From positions 1 to 64,000 of the forward strand of contig CAITWD010000001.1 of NCBI GenBank assembly GCA_903896045.1: DNA of 64,000 bases, read 5' to 3'. The position numbers were made by a program, and so were the translations under genes. This document shows, piece after piece, positions 1 through 8,016 of the stretch; the stretch's first letter is position 1; the number at the start of each line of letters is the position of its first letter. This DNA comes from an uncultured Actinomycetes bacterium (lineage in GTDB: Bacteria; Actinomycetota; Thermoleophilia; Miltoncostaeales; Miltoncostaeaceae). The notes under the pieces are model-generated. The model saw only the letters and a list, made by a program, of their open reading frames with translations. It made no database searches and was not told where the DNA came from.

Positions 1-257
1 ATAAAGGGCACGACGCTGTCGAGAAAGGTGATGGGGGCGTAACCATCGAGCACGGTGGTGGTGACGTGGATCGCAATGAAGACCACGGTCAACAGCGACA
101 CGTTGCGATGCAGACCCGCGACGACAAAGCGGGGTGTGCGTTTTCCGCCTGCACGCAGCGAGGAGATGATTCCAATCAAGACCGACAGGGTGACAAGCAC
201 GAGCGTCACGATTCCCGTGCTTCGGGTCAGATACCACATTGCATGAGCGGAGTTCAC
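1..257 (-). CDS. Ferric-reductase-like transmembrane protein, N-terminal part (cut by the left edge)
   Basis: The reverse strand is open from a GTG at 257-255 to the window edge, about 85 codons. It has a hydrophobic helix near residues 12-34, a basic loop, and a second helix near 56-76 preceded by the pair LHRN and containing IAIHV. These spaced histidines look like the heme ligands of the ferric reductase/MsrQ/YedZ transmembrane family, which passes electrons through a cytochrome b-type core. The GTG overlaps the apbE stop in a GTGA junction, so the two are probably translated together. The family call rests on the fold pattern of a fragment, and the C-terminal half is not visible. Confidence 0.7.
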   Translation of the reverse strand, partial: MNSAHAMWYLTRSTGIVTLVLVTLSVLIGIISSLRAGGKRTPRFVVAGLHRNVSLLTVVFIAIHVTTTVLDGYAPITFLDSVVPF

Positions 258-1171
258 GAGCGATCCTCGGGCCAGCCGCAGGTATAGGTGATCTGTTCAT
301 CGGCACTGACCAGCCGAGCAGGAATTCCCCGCTCTTCAAGCCATTTGGGGGCATCGTAACCCAGGATGATCGCGGTCGACGTTGCGGTGTTGGCCGCCAC
401 GCAGGTTGCGCCGACAGCGCTGACCGTCTTCCATGGGCTATTCGCCGATGTTCCGGTGCGGGGATCGATGAGGTGATGCATTTCGTTTCCACCCATTGCC
501 CAGCGACGCACACTGGTGCTCGACGTTGTGAGGCCGCCGCGATGAATGCTGATCACGGGACCAGGGCTATCGAGCGGCGCACGGTGATCGTCGGCGATCA
601 AGATTGGCCATCCTTCGGCTGGGGCGCCAAACACACGGATGTCGCCGCCAAGCGAGATGAGCACATCAATTCCGAGGGCATCGTGGATGCGTGTTGCGGC
701 GCGATCCGCGGTGAATGCTTTCGCGGTCGCTCCAAGGTCGAGCTGCATGTCCTCAGAGGTCGTGACCGTGCGATTGGTGGGATCGAGACGCACCTGCTGC
801 CAGCCCGGTACCTCGCTTGGCTCGGGCGCGCCCGGACGTGGGCCTGCGGCGGCGATGGTTGCAAATGACTGGTCGTAGCCGGCTGTGCGCAGCGCGCTGC
901 CAACTGTTGGATCGAGAATGCCGTCGGTGATGCGTGCGGCATCGAGTGCCACCTCGAGCGCTTGGTAGAGCGCATCGCTGATGGGGGTGGTTTCGCCGGG
1001 GCGCGCATTGACCCGACTGAGATCTGAATCATCGCGAAAGCGGCTGCAGGACCGATCGATGTCATCGATGACCGAATGCAGCAGCTGCGTTGCCTCGTTC
1101 AGGAGCGCCGTGTCGCTGACGCAGACGATCGCGGTCGTCCCCAGTGCGGGAAATGATTCCTGTGCGACCAC
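254..1171 (-). CDS. apbE: FAD:protein FMN transferase (ApbE family)
   Basis: ApbE enzymes split FAD and attach FMN covalently to a threonine of extracytoplasmic flavoproteins. The 305-residue product has the family pattern in order: an N-terminal GTTAIV strand, SRFRDDSDLSRVNA, DLGATAKAFTADRA, SLGGDIRVFG, and HHLIDPRTG with a following TSANSP segment. The GTG start shares one base with the TAG stop of the upstream small membrane gene. No lipobox or clear signal peptide is seen, so export is uncertain. With the ferric-reductase-like gene it forms a membrane redox unit. No FMN-binding substrate domain is encoded inside the window; it may lie beyond the left edge. Confidence 0.88.
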   Translation of the reverse strand: MVAQESFPALGTTAIVCVSDTALLNEATQLLHSVIDDIDRSCSRFRDDSDLSRVNARPGETTPISDALYQALEVALDAARITDGILDPTVGSALRTAGYDQSFATIAAAGPRPGAPEPSEVPGWQQVRLDPTNRTVTTSEDMQLDLGATAKAFTADRAATRIHDALGIDVLISLGGDIRVFGAPAEGWPILIADDHRAPLDSPGPVISIHRGGLTTSSTSVRRWAMGGNEMHHLIDPRTGTSANSPWKTVSAVGATCVAANTATSTAIILGYDAPKWLEERGIPARLVSADEQITYTCGWPEDRS

Positions 1172-1671
1172 TAATCGCCTGTGCCGCCGGAAAAGCTGTC
1201 TCCGCCGCCGTCACCAGGTGGTTGGGTGGCAGGGGATCGCGGCGGCGGCGTGCTGGCTCGTAGTGTTGTCTGGGTGCGCTGAATTGGTTGCGCGATCGAT
1301 GCGGTCACGATTGACGCCGCCTGCTGTTGCACCTCGCGTGCGGCGCGCGCCCGGGCATTCGCTGTGGCAGCCGCGGTACGCAAGGCTGCTTCTTCCTTGT
1401 GCAGCGTCTGCAGATCCGCCGCTTGGACCGCCAAGCGCGCCTGGGACTCCGACAAGAATTGGGCCCTCGTGTGCGCCTGTGAGGCCTCCTGAGATGACGT
1501 CACCACGTAGGCAAGGGCGCAGTACGCACCCGTGAGCGCAATCACCCCGATAATTCCCAAGGTGGTGAGGGCGCGCAGTGAGCGCACTGAGCGTGCCCGG
1601 GCCGCAGGTGTGTGCAAACGGCGATTGAGCCCGGAGCGGGGATTAGGAGGTGATGCAGGAGGTGGCGTCAT
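1171..1671 (-). CDS. Small single-pass membrane protein with coiled coil, function unknown
   Basis: The product is 166 residues from the ATG at 1671-1669. A basic, proline-rich N-terminus is followed by one transmembrane helix around residues 37-58 (TLGIIGVIALTGAYCALAY). Next comes an alanine-, glutamine- and arginine-rich helical stretch likely to form a coiled coil outside the membrane, then a Pro/Gly/Ser-rich tail. It has no FMN-binding domain, although such a domain is common next to apbE. The frame stays open upstream to 1761, but that extension reads like non-coding sequence. Its place at the head of the apbE operon suggests a structural or scaffolding part of the redox unit; this is inference only. 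Confidence 0.6.
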   Translation of the reverse strand: MTPPPASPPNPRSGLNRRLHTPAARARSVRSLRALTTLGIIGVIALTGAYCALAYVVTSSQEASQAHTRAQFLSESQARLAVQAADLQTLHKEEAALRTAAATANARARAAREVQQQAASIVTASIAQPIQRTQTTLRASTPPPRSPATQPPGDGGGDSFSGGTGD

Positions 1672-1793
1672 GGCAATGGTCTCAACGATGGGTCGTAGGG
1701 AGTCGTGATGCGTGTCACCTATGTATCGGCACAAGTATTGCCGTCTTGACTGAGAGCGCACTGGGAAATGTGTTACGCACTGTTAAATGTTTG

Positions 1794-3209
1794 TCAGGTT
1801 CGCGAGTGCATTCTCTGTGTGATGGGAATGCGAATGGTGATCACTGTGCCCTTGCGGTTTGAGTTGGTGACGGCGGCCGAACCGTGGTGCGCGTCTGCGA
1901 TTGCCGCAACGATGGCGAGCCCGAGCCCCGCGCCCCCCGCCTCACGAGAGCGGGATGTGTCACCGCGCGTAAACCGAGCGAAGGCATGGACACGAAGTTC
2001 CTCGCTCATCCCAGGACCATTATCGGAGACGGAAATCAGAGCGTCCCCAGCGTCCCGAGTGATGGAGACATGTGCCGCGGTTCGCGCAGGCGTGTGCATG
2101 CGGACATTGGTGAGAAGGTTGTCGATGGCACGCCGCAATGCCTCCGGATTGCCCTGGACAATGACCGCATTTTCGCCCGTGAAGGTCACTGTGCGGTGGG
2201 GTTCGATAATCCGCGCTGAATCAATGGCATTACGCGCAATCTCGGTCAGATCAATTTCTTGCCAGACCGTTTCTGGATGCTGGTCAAGGCGTGCCAGAAG
2301 AAGAAGGTCGTCGACAAGCACACTCATCCGGCCCGATTCGCGTTGGATACCCCGCATCGCTCGTGCAAGATCGTCGGGATGATCTTTTGCGCCACGTTCG
2401 AAGAGTTCGGCGTATGCCCGAACTGCGGTGAGTGGTGTCCGCAACTCATGGGAGGCGTCTGCGACAAATTGGCGCAGGACCGATGCCGAACTTGATTGCT
2501 CGGCGAATAAGTACTCGATCCGTTCGATCATGACATTGAAGGCGATTGCCAGACGTCCGACCTCATCGCGTTCACGGGCGCCATCGACGCGTCGCGACAG
2601 GTCGCCTGCCGCGATTTCGGTTGCAGCCTGTTCGATTTGGGTCAGGGGGCGAAGCGTCAGGGAAATCAGCCAGGCCCCGATCCCCAACACCGCTGCCACG
2701 GCAGCAAGCGAGACGATGATCTCGATTGTGAGCAGTCGGTCGAGCGTTTGGTCGACGCCGGTGAGAGGCTCTGCGAGAAACACCGAACGCGTCGCAGATG
2801 CCGACTCCATGACGACCCGATACCGCACCTCGCCGGATTGGGCACTCAGCGTGACCGGGTATGCGTTTGGGGTGGCGGGAAGGTGCGCGACGGTGGTGGC
2901 CGACGGGGGAGGGGTTGCGACCAGAGTCGTGCGCCCTCCGAGCTGTTGCCAGGACACCGAGTCGCCAGCATTCGCAATACCCACATAGAGGCCCGGAGTC
3001 GTGGCAACGACGGTGGTCAGGTCGTGCTCCTCAACCGGTCGGGCGCTGGGGAGATTCTCACCCAGTGCCGCCGCACTGGCGTGCAGTGACCGGTCGATTT
3101 GGGTGTAAAGCGACGAGCGCAGTGCGACATATGTCGCGACGTCGACGACGCCGAGCGCGATAATCGCCAGCCCGGTCGCAAGAGCCAAAAGGCGGACGCG
3201 CAATGACAT
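1794..3209 (-). CDS. Two-component sensor histidine kinase (HAMP, HisKA, HATPase)
   Basis: This 471-residue membrane kinase has transmembrane helices at about 7-29 and 162-184 that flank an extracytoplasmic sensor domain of about 130 residues. A HAMP linker follows (about 186-238), then the phosphoacceptor box DASHELRTPL with His254. The ATP-binding domain shows an N box (NLLTNV), SDNGPGM and GGAGLGLAIV. The layout matches the MprB/TrcS/TcrY type of actinobacterial sensors. Its ATG follows directly on the TAA of the response regulator, so the two are one transcription unit. The signal sensed is unknown. The neighbouring apbE and ferric-reductase genes on the same strand make a redox or envelope signal a reasonable guess. 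Confidence 0.9.
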   Translation of the reverse strand: MSLRVRLLALATGLAIIALGVVDVATYVALRSSLYTQIDRSLHASAAALGENLPSARPVEEHDLTTVVATTPGLYVGIANAGDSVSWQQLGGRTTLVATPPPSATTVAHLPATPNAYPVTLSAQSGEVRYRVVMESASATRSVFLAEPLTGVDQTLDRLLTIEIIVSLAAVAAVLGIGAWLISLTLRPLTQIEQAATEIAAGDLSRRVDGARERDEVGRLAIAFNVMIERIEYLFAEQSSSASVLRQFVADASHELRTPLTAVRAYAELFERGAKDHPDDLARAMRGIQRESGRMSVLVDDLLLLARLDQHPETVWQEIDLTEIARNAIDSARIIEPHRTVTFTGENAVIVQGNPEALRRAIDNLLTNVRMHTPARTAAHVSITRDAGDALISVSDNGPGMSEELRVHAFARFTRGDTSRSREAGGAGLGLAIVAAIADAHHGSAAVTNSNRKGTVITIRIPITQRMHSRT

Positions 3210-3917
3210 TTAGTCGTTCGGCCCTCGGAGCGCGTATCCCACCAGGCGGATCGTCTGGATAATTGACCGCTCTCCTGTGCCGAGTTTTTTGCGGAGATAA
3301 CTCACATAGGTCTCCACCACATTGGGATCGAGTGTGGTGTCGTCTTTCCAGATTGCGTCCAGAATCTGTGCCTTTGAGAGGACGCGTCGCGGATTGCGCA
3401 TGAAATACGACAACAGCGCAAACTCAGTGCGCGTCAGCGTGATCGGCACTCCCGCTCGCGTGACCTGATGGGTGTCCTCGTTGAGGACGAGATCTTCGAA
3501 CCGCAAGACTGCGTGGTCGGTTGCCGGGAGCGTGCGTCGCAGGACATTTCCCACGCGGGCGACGATCTCCTCAAGACGAAACGGCTTGGTGATGTAGTCA
3601 TCGCCCAGGTCGAGTCCGGTCAGCTTTTCCTCGGTCGTTGTTTTCGCAGTCAAGAAAATGATCGGGATATCCGATCCGGTGCTGCGGAGATCGCGGGCAA
3701 AGGTAAACCCGTTTGTTCCGGGCATCATCACGTCGAGGAGGATCAAGTCGGGTGGGGTGTCGGCGACCAGGCGCCGCGCCTCATAGGCAGAGCCTGCCTG
3801 ATGAGTCACGTAGCCCTCATATTTGAGCGCCGTACTGACCGCATCGGTAATTGAAGGCTCATCGTCGACGACGAGTATCGTCGCCGGCGCGACGGGTGTC
3901 TCTGCGATCCGATCCAT
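3210..3917 (-). CDS. OmpR/PhoB-family response regulator
   Basis: The 235-residue product has a receiver domain (about 13-125) with the acidic pair D18-D19, phosphoacceptor Asp62 in LLDVMMPG, Thr90 and Lys111 in TKPF. A winged-helix DNA-binding domain follows, with LTRTEFALLSYFMRNPRRVLS and the recognition region DPNVVETYVSYLRKKLG. It is the partner of the downstream kinase, which it abuts. One oddity is the segment before the conserved lysine, which reads GLDLGDDYITKPF. Most relatives have an extra residue there (G-A-D-D-Y or G-G-D-D-Y), so the alpha4-beta5 loop is one residue shorter. Its target promoters are not known. Confidence 0.92.
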   Translation of the reverse strand: MDRIAETPVAPATILVVDDEPSITDAVSTALKYEGYVTHQAGSAYEARRLVADTPPDLILLDVMMPGTNGFTFARDLRSTGSDIPIIFLTAKTTTEEKLTGLDLGDDYITKPFRLEEIVARVGNVLRRTLPATDHAVLRFEDLVLNEDTHQVTRAGVPITLTRTEFALLSYFMRNPRRVLSKAQILDAIWKDDTTLDPNVVETYVSYLRKKLGTGERSIIQTIRLVGYALRGPND

Positions 3918-3993
3918 AGAGCGATCCTACGGTCTGCCTTGGCCGTCATCGGATTCGTCGGGTGTGGCACACGGCGTCCGAACTCCGAGGCTG

Positions 3994-4275
3994 TTATTGG
4001 CTGGCGCGCCCGGGTTGGTCGTCGCCGGAGCGCACAATCGCTTCGAGGGGGGTCTGTGGAGCGGTCGGCTCGATCACCGTTTGCGCAGCAACAACCGTTG
4101 TTGCGGGTGGAGTGGCGTGCGATTGCGCGGTCGGTTCATCAAGTGACACCGCAGATTTGAACTCGCGAACGCCTCGTCCGACGCTGCGCGCCATCTCGGG
4201 CAGTCGCTTGGGGCCGAACACCAGAAGGGCGATCGCCAAAAACAAAATAATGTGAACAGGTGAAATGTCGAACAT
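3994..4275 (-). CDS. tatA: Sec-independent translocase subunit TatA/TatE-like
   Basis: The 93-residue product starts at the ATG 4275-4273, behind a GGGGGCT stretch. It has one N-terminal membrane helix (IILFLAIALLVF), the hinge FGPKRLPE, an amphipathic helix (MARSVGRGVREFKSAV) and a polar Thr/Pro-rich tail. This is the standard TatA architecture; TatA oligomers form the pore for folded, twin-arginine-tagged proteins. No tatB or tatC lies nearby. An upstream extension of the frame to 4461 has no TatA-like sequence and was discarded. Whether it acts as TatA or TatB cannot be decided, since small actinobacterial-type members are alike. Confidence 0.85.
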   Translation of the reverse strand: MFDISPVHIILFLAIALLVFGPKRLPEMARSVGRGVREFKSAVSLDEPTAQSHATPPATTVVAAQTVIEPTAPQTPLEAIVRSGDDQPGRASQ

Positions 4276-4646
4276 CGGTAGCCCCCAGTGCGCCGATCCA
4301 AGTAGGTACAGGCTAGCGCGTCGTACGACGCGCGTGGCCTGGCACGTCGTACCCACTCGTTGCCTGCCCAGAAATGATGAACTGGCGCTGCGGCAATGAG
4401 GTGGCCATTCGGGAAGATGGCACTCGGGCCAAGACACTGGCGGTGCGTGAAATATCGGCACATCCTGCCGCGCAGATCCGTGTGCGCATCGTCTGGCCTG
4501 TGGTCATCGGCGACGCGTGGGCATCGTCGTGCTGTGATGTCGCGGTGGGACTGGCTACACCGAATGACTAGCGACAAAGTGTTCATGTCGGTAATTTTCT
4601 GGCTTCTCAGAAGAAGCAACCCGGGCCCGGAAGGCGAGGAGGACAC
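4276..4646. other. Divergent intergenic region between tatA and the OsmC-like gene
   Basis: These 371 bases separate tatA (minus) from the OsmC-like gene (plus). The frames crossing it look like shadows, with no plausible protein. It should hold the promoters of both genes. On the minus strand TAGCCT lies about 37 bases upstream of tatA. On the plus strand TAATTT lies about 55 bases upstream of the next gene, followed by a strong GGAGG ribosome site. Neither has a convincing -35 box. Confidence 0.4.
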
Positions 4647-5123
4647 ATGAGTACCGAAACTGTCCATCATGTACATGCTCAGCTCTTTCGAGAGGCGCCA
4701 CCCGTGCGCAGGGCGCGTCTTGCGATCACCGGTGAAGAGGTTGTCTTCGGTGTTCCCAAGTGGCAGGGAGAGCATTACGGATTCGCCCCGGGGACCGCCG
4801 ACGAGAACCCGGGAACACTTGATTATCTGGTTGCCTCTGTCGCCGGATGTCTCATCGGGACGTTTGGTGGTGCACTCAAGGCACGGGGGATTACCGCGAG
4901 CGGGGACGCGTTGACTGCGGATGCCGATGGCGAGGTGGTCGTTGACCCCGACGGTGTACTTCGCTTGCGCACGATCACAGTGACCTATCACCTGCGTGCC
5001 CAGGAAGAGCAGCGCGCCGCGGCAGAGCGAGTCAACACCCATCATGCTGCGCATTGTCCCAACGCGCGATCGGTGGCGGCCGCAATTGACATCGTGACGC
5101 TACTGGATTTCATCCCTGTCTAA
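4647..5123 (+). CDS. OsmC-family (peroxiredoxin-like) protein
   Basis: The 158-residue product has the two-cysteine pattern of the OsmC/Ohr fold. One cysteine sits at the start of the long central helix (SVAGCLIGTFGGALKARGI) and one in HAAHCPNARSVAAAI. OsmC/Ohr proteins reduce organic hydroperoxides through these cysteines; many relatives annotated only as OsmC-like have other or unknown substrates. The start is well supported by GAGGAGG about 6 bases before the ATG. It appears to be a single-gene unit, since the next plus-strand gene is 249 bases away. Confidence 0.85.
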   Translation: MSTETVHHVHAQLFREAPPVRRARLAITGEEVVFGVPKWQGEHYGFAPGTADENPGTLDYLVASVAGCLIGTFGGALKARGITASGDALTADADGEVVVDPDGVLRLRTITVTYHLRAQEEQRAAAERVNTHHAAHCPNARSVAAAIDIVTLLDFIPV

Positions 5124-5372
5124 GACGGCGTGATACGTGAGTTGTTGGAGGCATGTGCAGGCTGAGCAAATCGGTAATTGATCGAGCGCCGAGGGGCGTA
5201 TCTGTCATCTGGAATGCACTGCCGGTATGAGTGCGCCTCGTGATGTGCCGTTGGCGGGGTGTCAGCAAGTAGCGCAATTTGTGTGCCTGGGGCACCGACA
5301 CGAGGTGTCGTTGGCAGGAGAACTTGCCTGGATGGTTGAAATTCGCGCAGCAGGAAGCGACAGGGGATAGAA

Positions 5373-5525
5373 ATGGCGAAAGAAGTCAAGCAACTTTTCA
5401 ACGGAAGTCCACGCGACATCACCAAGGATATTGAGACGCACCTCAACGAGGGATGGGAGCTGCTTGGATCGGTGGTGTGCGATGACAAGCGGTATTTCTA
5501 TGCATGGATGGTGCGTGAGAAATAG
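5373..5525 (+). CDS. 50-residue protein of the DUF1737/DUF4177 type
   Basis: A short frame runs from the ATG at 5373 to the TAG at 5525, with AGGGGA 6 bases upstream. The product reads as one small alpha/beta domain: a polar N-terminus, a helix IETHLNEGWELLG, then strands ending in YFYAWMVREK. The EGWELLGSV core followed by a terminal strand resembles the small DUF1737/DUF4177 proteins, whose function is unknown. It lies alone between the OsmC-like gene and a decayed antitoxin. Confidence 0.6.
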   Translation: MAKEVKQLFNGSPRDITKDIETHLNEGWELLGSVVCDDKRYFYAWMVREK

Positions 5526-5625
5526 CGGCGCAGGCTGCGTGTTGGTTGCATCAGAACCTCGGGATCGATAGCGGTGACCACCGTGGCAACCGCCAGGTCA
5601 TCACGGAGCTCCGAATCCCTCGAAC

Positions 5626-5839
5626 TCACTGCGTCAGGCCTTCGAGTAACTCCCGGTCTTCTTCAATGATTTTCATGAGTCATGCGTTGAACTGCGGGTC
5701 ATTGCGCGTACGCTCGGCCTCATTCAGCAGCGACTGGTTCACCGCCTCATTGAGGCTCGTCCGGCTGACCCGCGCCAATGTCTGGGGCGTCCGCAGCAAG
5801 TTCGTCGGGGAGTCGCACCGGGATGTTTCTTGTCGTGAC
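5626..5839 (-). pseudogene. Decayed ribbon-helix-helix antitoxin
   Basis: Read on the minus strand from 5839, the first frame gives TTRNIPVRLPDELAADA, typical of the N-terminal strand and helix of ribbon-helix-helix antitoxins. The match then continues in another frame as LARVSRTSLNEAVNQSLL and NEAERTRNDPQFNA. A TGA stop follows, then LMKIIEEDRELLEGLTQ and the normal stop at 5626. So there is at least one frameshift, one internal stop, and no usable start codon where one is expected (a GTC). No toxin gene is seen beside it. It is a relic next to a tRNA gene, which is consistent with a lost mobile or addiction module. Confidence 0.7.
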
Positions 5840-5887
5840 ACCAGGACACCAAAATGTTTTCAGGCAAGCAATCGTTTCGTAGGGCAC

Positions 5888-5934
5888 AAAAAAACCCCAC
5901 ACACATCACGAAACGTGATGCCTATGGGGTTTTC
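5888..5934 (-). terminator. Rho-independent terminator after the tRNA genes
   Basis: On the minus strand this is a two-part hairpin. The outer stem AAAACCCC pairs with GGGGTTTT, the inner stem ATCACG pairs with CGTGAT around a 3-base loop, and a run of T residues follows the GGGG arm. It starts 3 bases after the tRNA-Glu gene, so it should end the tRNA-Gln/tRNA-Glu transcript. Confidence 0.85.
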
Positions 5935-5936
5935 AA

Positions 5937-6009
5937 TAGCGCATACGGGATTCGAACCCGTGTTACCGCCGTGAGAGGGCGGCGTCCTAGGCCCCTAGAC
6001 GAATGCGCC
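5937..6009 (-). tRNA. tRNA-Glu (anticodon CTC)
   Basis: The reverse complement folds as a full tRNA. The acceptor GGCGCAT pairs with ATGCGCT (one G-T pair at the end) plus discriminator A. The D arm contains TCTAGGGGCCTAGGA, the anticodon stem CCGCC/GGCGG encloses CTCTCAC with anticodon CTC, and the T arm is CGGGTTCGAATCCCG. CCA is not encoded. It lies 33 bases downstream of tRNA-Gln and directly before a terminator. Confidence 0.96.
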
Positions 6010-6042
6010 CTGTGACCACAAACCACTACATTCTGACCGAAG

Positions 6043-6113
6043 TTGGGGGAGGAGGATTCGAACCCCCGCTACCGGGGCCAGAACCCGGCGTCCTACCGCT
6101 AGACGATCCCCCA
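6043..6113 (-). tRNA. tRNA-Gln (anticodon CTG)
   Basis: The reverse complement folds with acceptor TGGGGGA against TCCCCCA, discriminator A, anticodon stem CCGGG/CCCGG around TTCTGGC (anticodon CTG), and a T arm with GGTTCGAATCC. CCA is not encoded. It is probably co-transcribed with tRNA-Glu. If this organism lacks glutaminyl-tRNA synthetase, this tRNA would be charged indirectly through Glu-tRNA and GatCAB; that cannot be told from the window. Confidence 0.95.
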
Positions 6114-6156
6114 GCGCCCAGTCGAACGGGGGCACGTTAGCACACGGTCTGGGGCC

Positions 6157-8016
6157 TCATACCGGATCTGCAACGTCTGTCGCCGTTGCGCGTTCCCAGT
6201 CGTCATACAACTGGGCATACCGTCCCTGAAGGCCAATGAGCTGATCGTGCGAGCCTTGTTCGACAATTCGCCCATGATCAAGCACCACGATGCGGTCTGC
6301 GTTCTTGATTGTGGAGAGCCGATGGGCGATCAAAATCGATGTTCGGCCGTGGAGCAAAATGTCCATCGCGTGCTCGATGTGGCGCTCGGACTGGATGTCC
6401 ACCGACGACGTTGCCTCATCGAGAATTAAGAGACGTGGGTTCGCAATCAATGCTCGCGCGAATGCCATGAGTTGCCGCTGTCCCGCCGAAAGACCACCAC
6501 CGCGCTCATTTATTTCGGAGTCGAGCCCGTTGGGAAGTGTGTCGAGTACTTCGCGTGCGCCAATCGCAGAGAGCGCATTCACAATGTCCGCATCGCGCGC
6601 ATCCGGCCGACCAAAGGTGAGGTTGTCGCGAAGCGTTCCTGCAAACAAATGACCCTCTTGGGGAACGATTCCTAGTTGGGCGCGCAGGGAATCAAGTGTG
6701 ACGTGACGGACATCGTGCCCGTCAATTGAGATGAGGCCATCTTGGGGGTCGTAAAACCGAGCAATGAGTTTCGCGAGGGTCGATTTTCCGGCACCGGTGG
6801 CGCCCACCAATGCAACGGTTTCTCCCGCGTTGATGGTGAGCGAGATGTCATGGATCACGGCGGTCCCCGGGCGATAGCCGAAGGTGACGTGATCGAGCAC
6901 GATCGCCCCAGAGAGCGGAGGCAAGGTAATGGCATCATCGGCGTCGTGGAGCTTGGGCAGGGTGGCGAACACCGATTGGATTTTCTCGAGCGCGGCCATT
7001 GCCGATTGGAAATCGTCATAGAGCTGTGAAAGCTGCTGAATGGGGTCAAAAAAGCTCGCGAGATAGCCGATAAACGCGACCATGACGCCGATCTGGATCT
7101 GGCCGGAAAGCACTTGGTTCGCCCCGAACCACAAAATGATTGCCAGACCAATTCCTGAGAGCAGTTCGATCCCAGGGAAATAGAACGCGGAGAGTCGAAT
7201 GGTGCGCATATTTGCTTCGCGGTAGTCGGCATTCGCCCGGCGAAATGCCTCACGCGCAGGTTCTTGCCGACCGAAGCCCTGAACCACACGCACACCCGCG
7301 AGATTTTCCTGGAGTACCGACAGCACCTCGGCAACCGTCTCTCGCGTGCGTCGGTAGGCCCGTGAGGACAAGACGCGGAAGACTGCTGTCCCCGTAATCA
7401 AGAACGGAAACACGGCAAATGACAACAGGGCGAGCTGCCAGTTGTAGGCAAACAGAATGCAGACCACGCCAATGAAGGTCAGGCCGTTGACAATGACGGA
7501 GGTAAATCCATCGGTGACCAGATCATTGAGGGCTTCGATGTCGCTGGTCAGGCGACTGACGCTTCGTCCGGTTGGCACGCGTTCGTGGTAGCCAAGATCG
7601 AGATGCATGAAATGGCGAAAGAGCGCGACACGAAGATCGAGGAGCATGCGCTCGCCGATCCAACTCGACAGATAATTCTGTCCGTACCCGATCGCCCATC
7701 CGAGCAGACCAATGACCACAAACGCAATCACCGAGAGGAATAAGACCCTCTCGTTGCCAACGGTGATCCCGTTATCGATCGCGATTTGTGCAAGCGCTGG
7801 GGTCGACAGCCCGGTGGCGGCGACGAGAATGGTCAGAAAAAGGGCACCGAGGATGTGCCAGCGGTACGGCCGAGCGAATGGCAGAAGCTCGCGCAGACGC
7901 CGGGCTTCCGGAGCGGAGAGTCCCTCCATATCGTCTTCAGGGTGTGGTCCAGACAGATGGCGTCCGCCACCTCCCCGCATCCGTCCACCGATTGCCGGTC
8001 CGGCGCGTGAGCTCAT
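6157..8016 (-). CDS. ABC exporter half-transporter (membrane plus ATPase domain), second of pair
   Basis: This 619-residue type I exporter subunit has a hydrophilic glycine-rich N-terminus (about 1-45), a six-helix membrane domain (about 50-340) and an ATPase domain (about 375-600). The ATPase domain has Walker A GATGAGKST, the Q loop in VPQE, signature LSAGQRQ, Walker B LLILDEAT with the catalytic Glu, and the switch His in IAHRLS. All motifs are canonical, so both ATP sites of a dimer with its neighbour should work. The ATG overlaps the upstream gene's TAA as TAATG. The pair resembles bacterial heterodimeric multidrug or lipid exporters; the substrate is unknown. Confidence 0.92.
   Translation of the reverse strand: MSSRAGPAIGGRMRGGGGRHLSGPHPEDDMEGLSAPEARRLRELLPFARPYRWHILGALFLTILVAATGLSTPALAQIAIDNGITVGNERVLFLSVIAFVVIGLLGWAIGYGQNYLSSWIGERMLLDLRVALFRHFMHLDLGYHERVPTGRSVSRLTSDIEALNDLVTDGFTSVIVNGLTFIGVVCILFAYNWQLALLSFAVFPFLITGTAVFRVLSSRAYRRTRETVAEVLSVLQENLAGVRVVQGFGRQEPAREAFRRANADYREANMRTIRLSAFYFPGIELLSGIGLAIILWFGANQVLSGQIQIGVMVAFIGYLASFFDPIQQLSQLYDDFQSAMAALEKIQSVFATLPKLHDADDAITLPPLSGAIVLDHVTFGYRPGTAVIHDISLTINAGETVALVGATGAGKSTLAKLIARFYDPQDGLISIDGHDVRHVTLDSLRAQLGIVPQEGHLFAGTLRDNLTFGRPDARDADIVNALSAIGAREVLDTLPNGLDSEINERGGGLSAGQRQLMAFARALIANPRLLILDEATSSVDIQSERHIEHAMDILLHGRTSILIAHRLSTIKNADRIVVLDHGRIVEQGSHDQLIGLQGRYAQLYDDWERATATDVADPV

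Noticed and set aside
4074-5054. Long minus-strand frame of 326 codons across the tatA/OsmC region
   Set aside because: It is antisense to the OsmC-like gene and out of frame with tatA; its sequence is not protein-like, while both overlapped genes have clear family motifs.
5546-5974. Plus-strand frame of 142 codons
   Set aside because: It runs through the terminator and into the tRNA-Glu gene and lies opposite the recognisable antitoxin relic.
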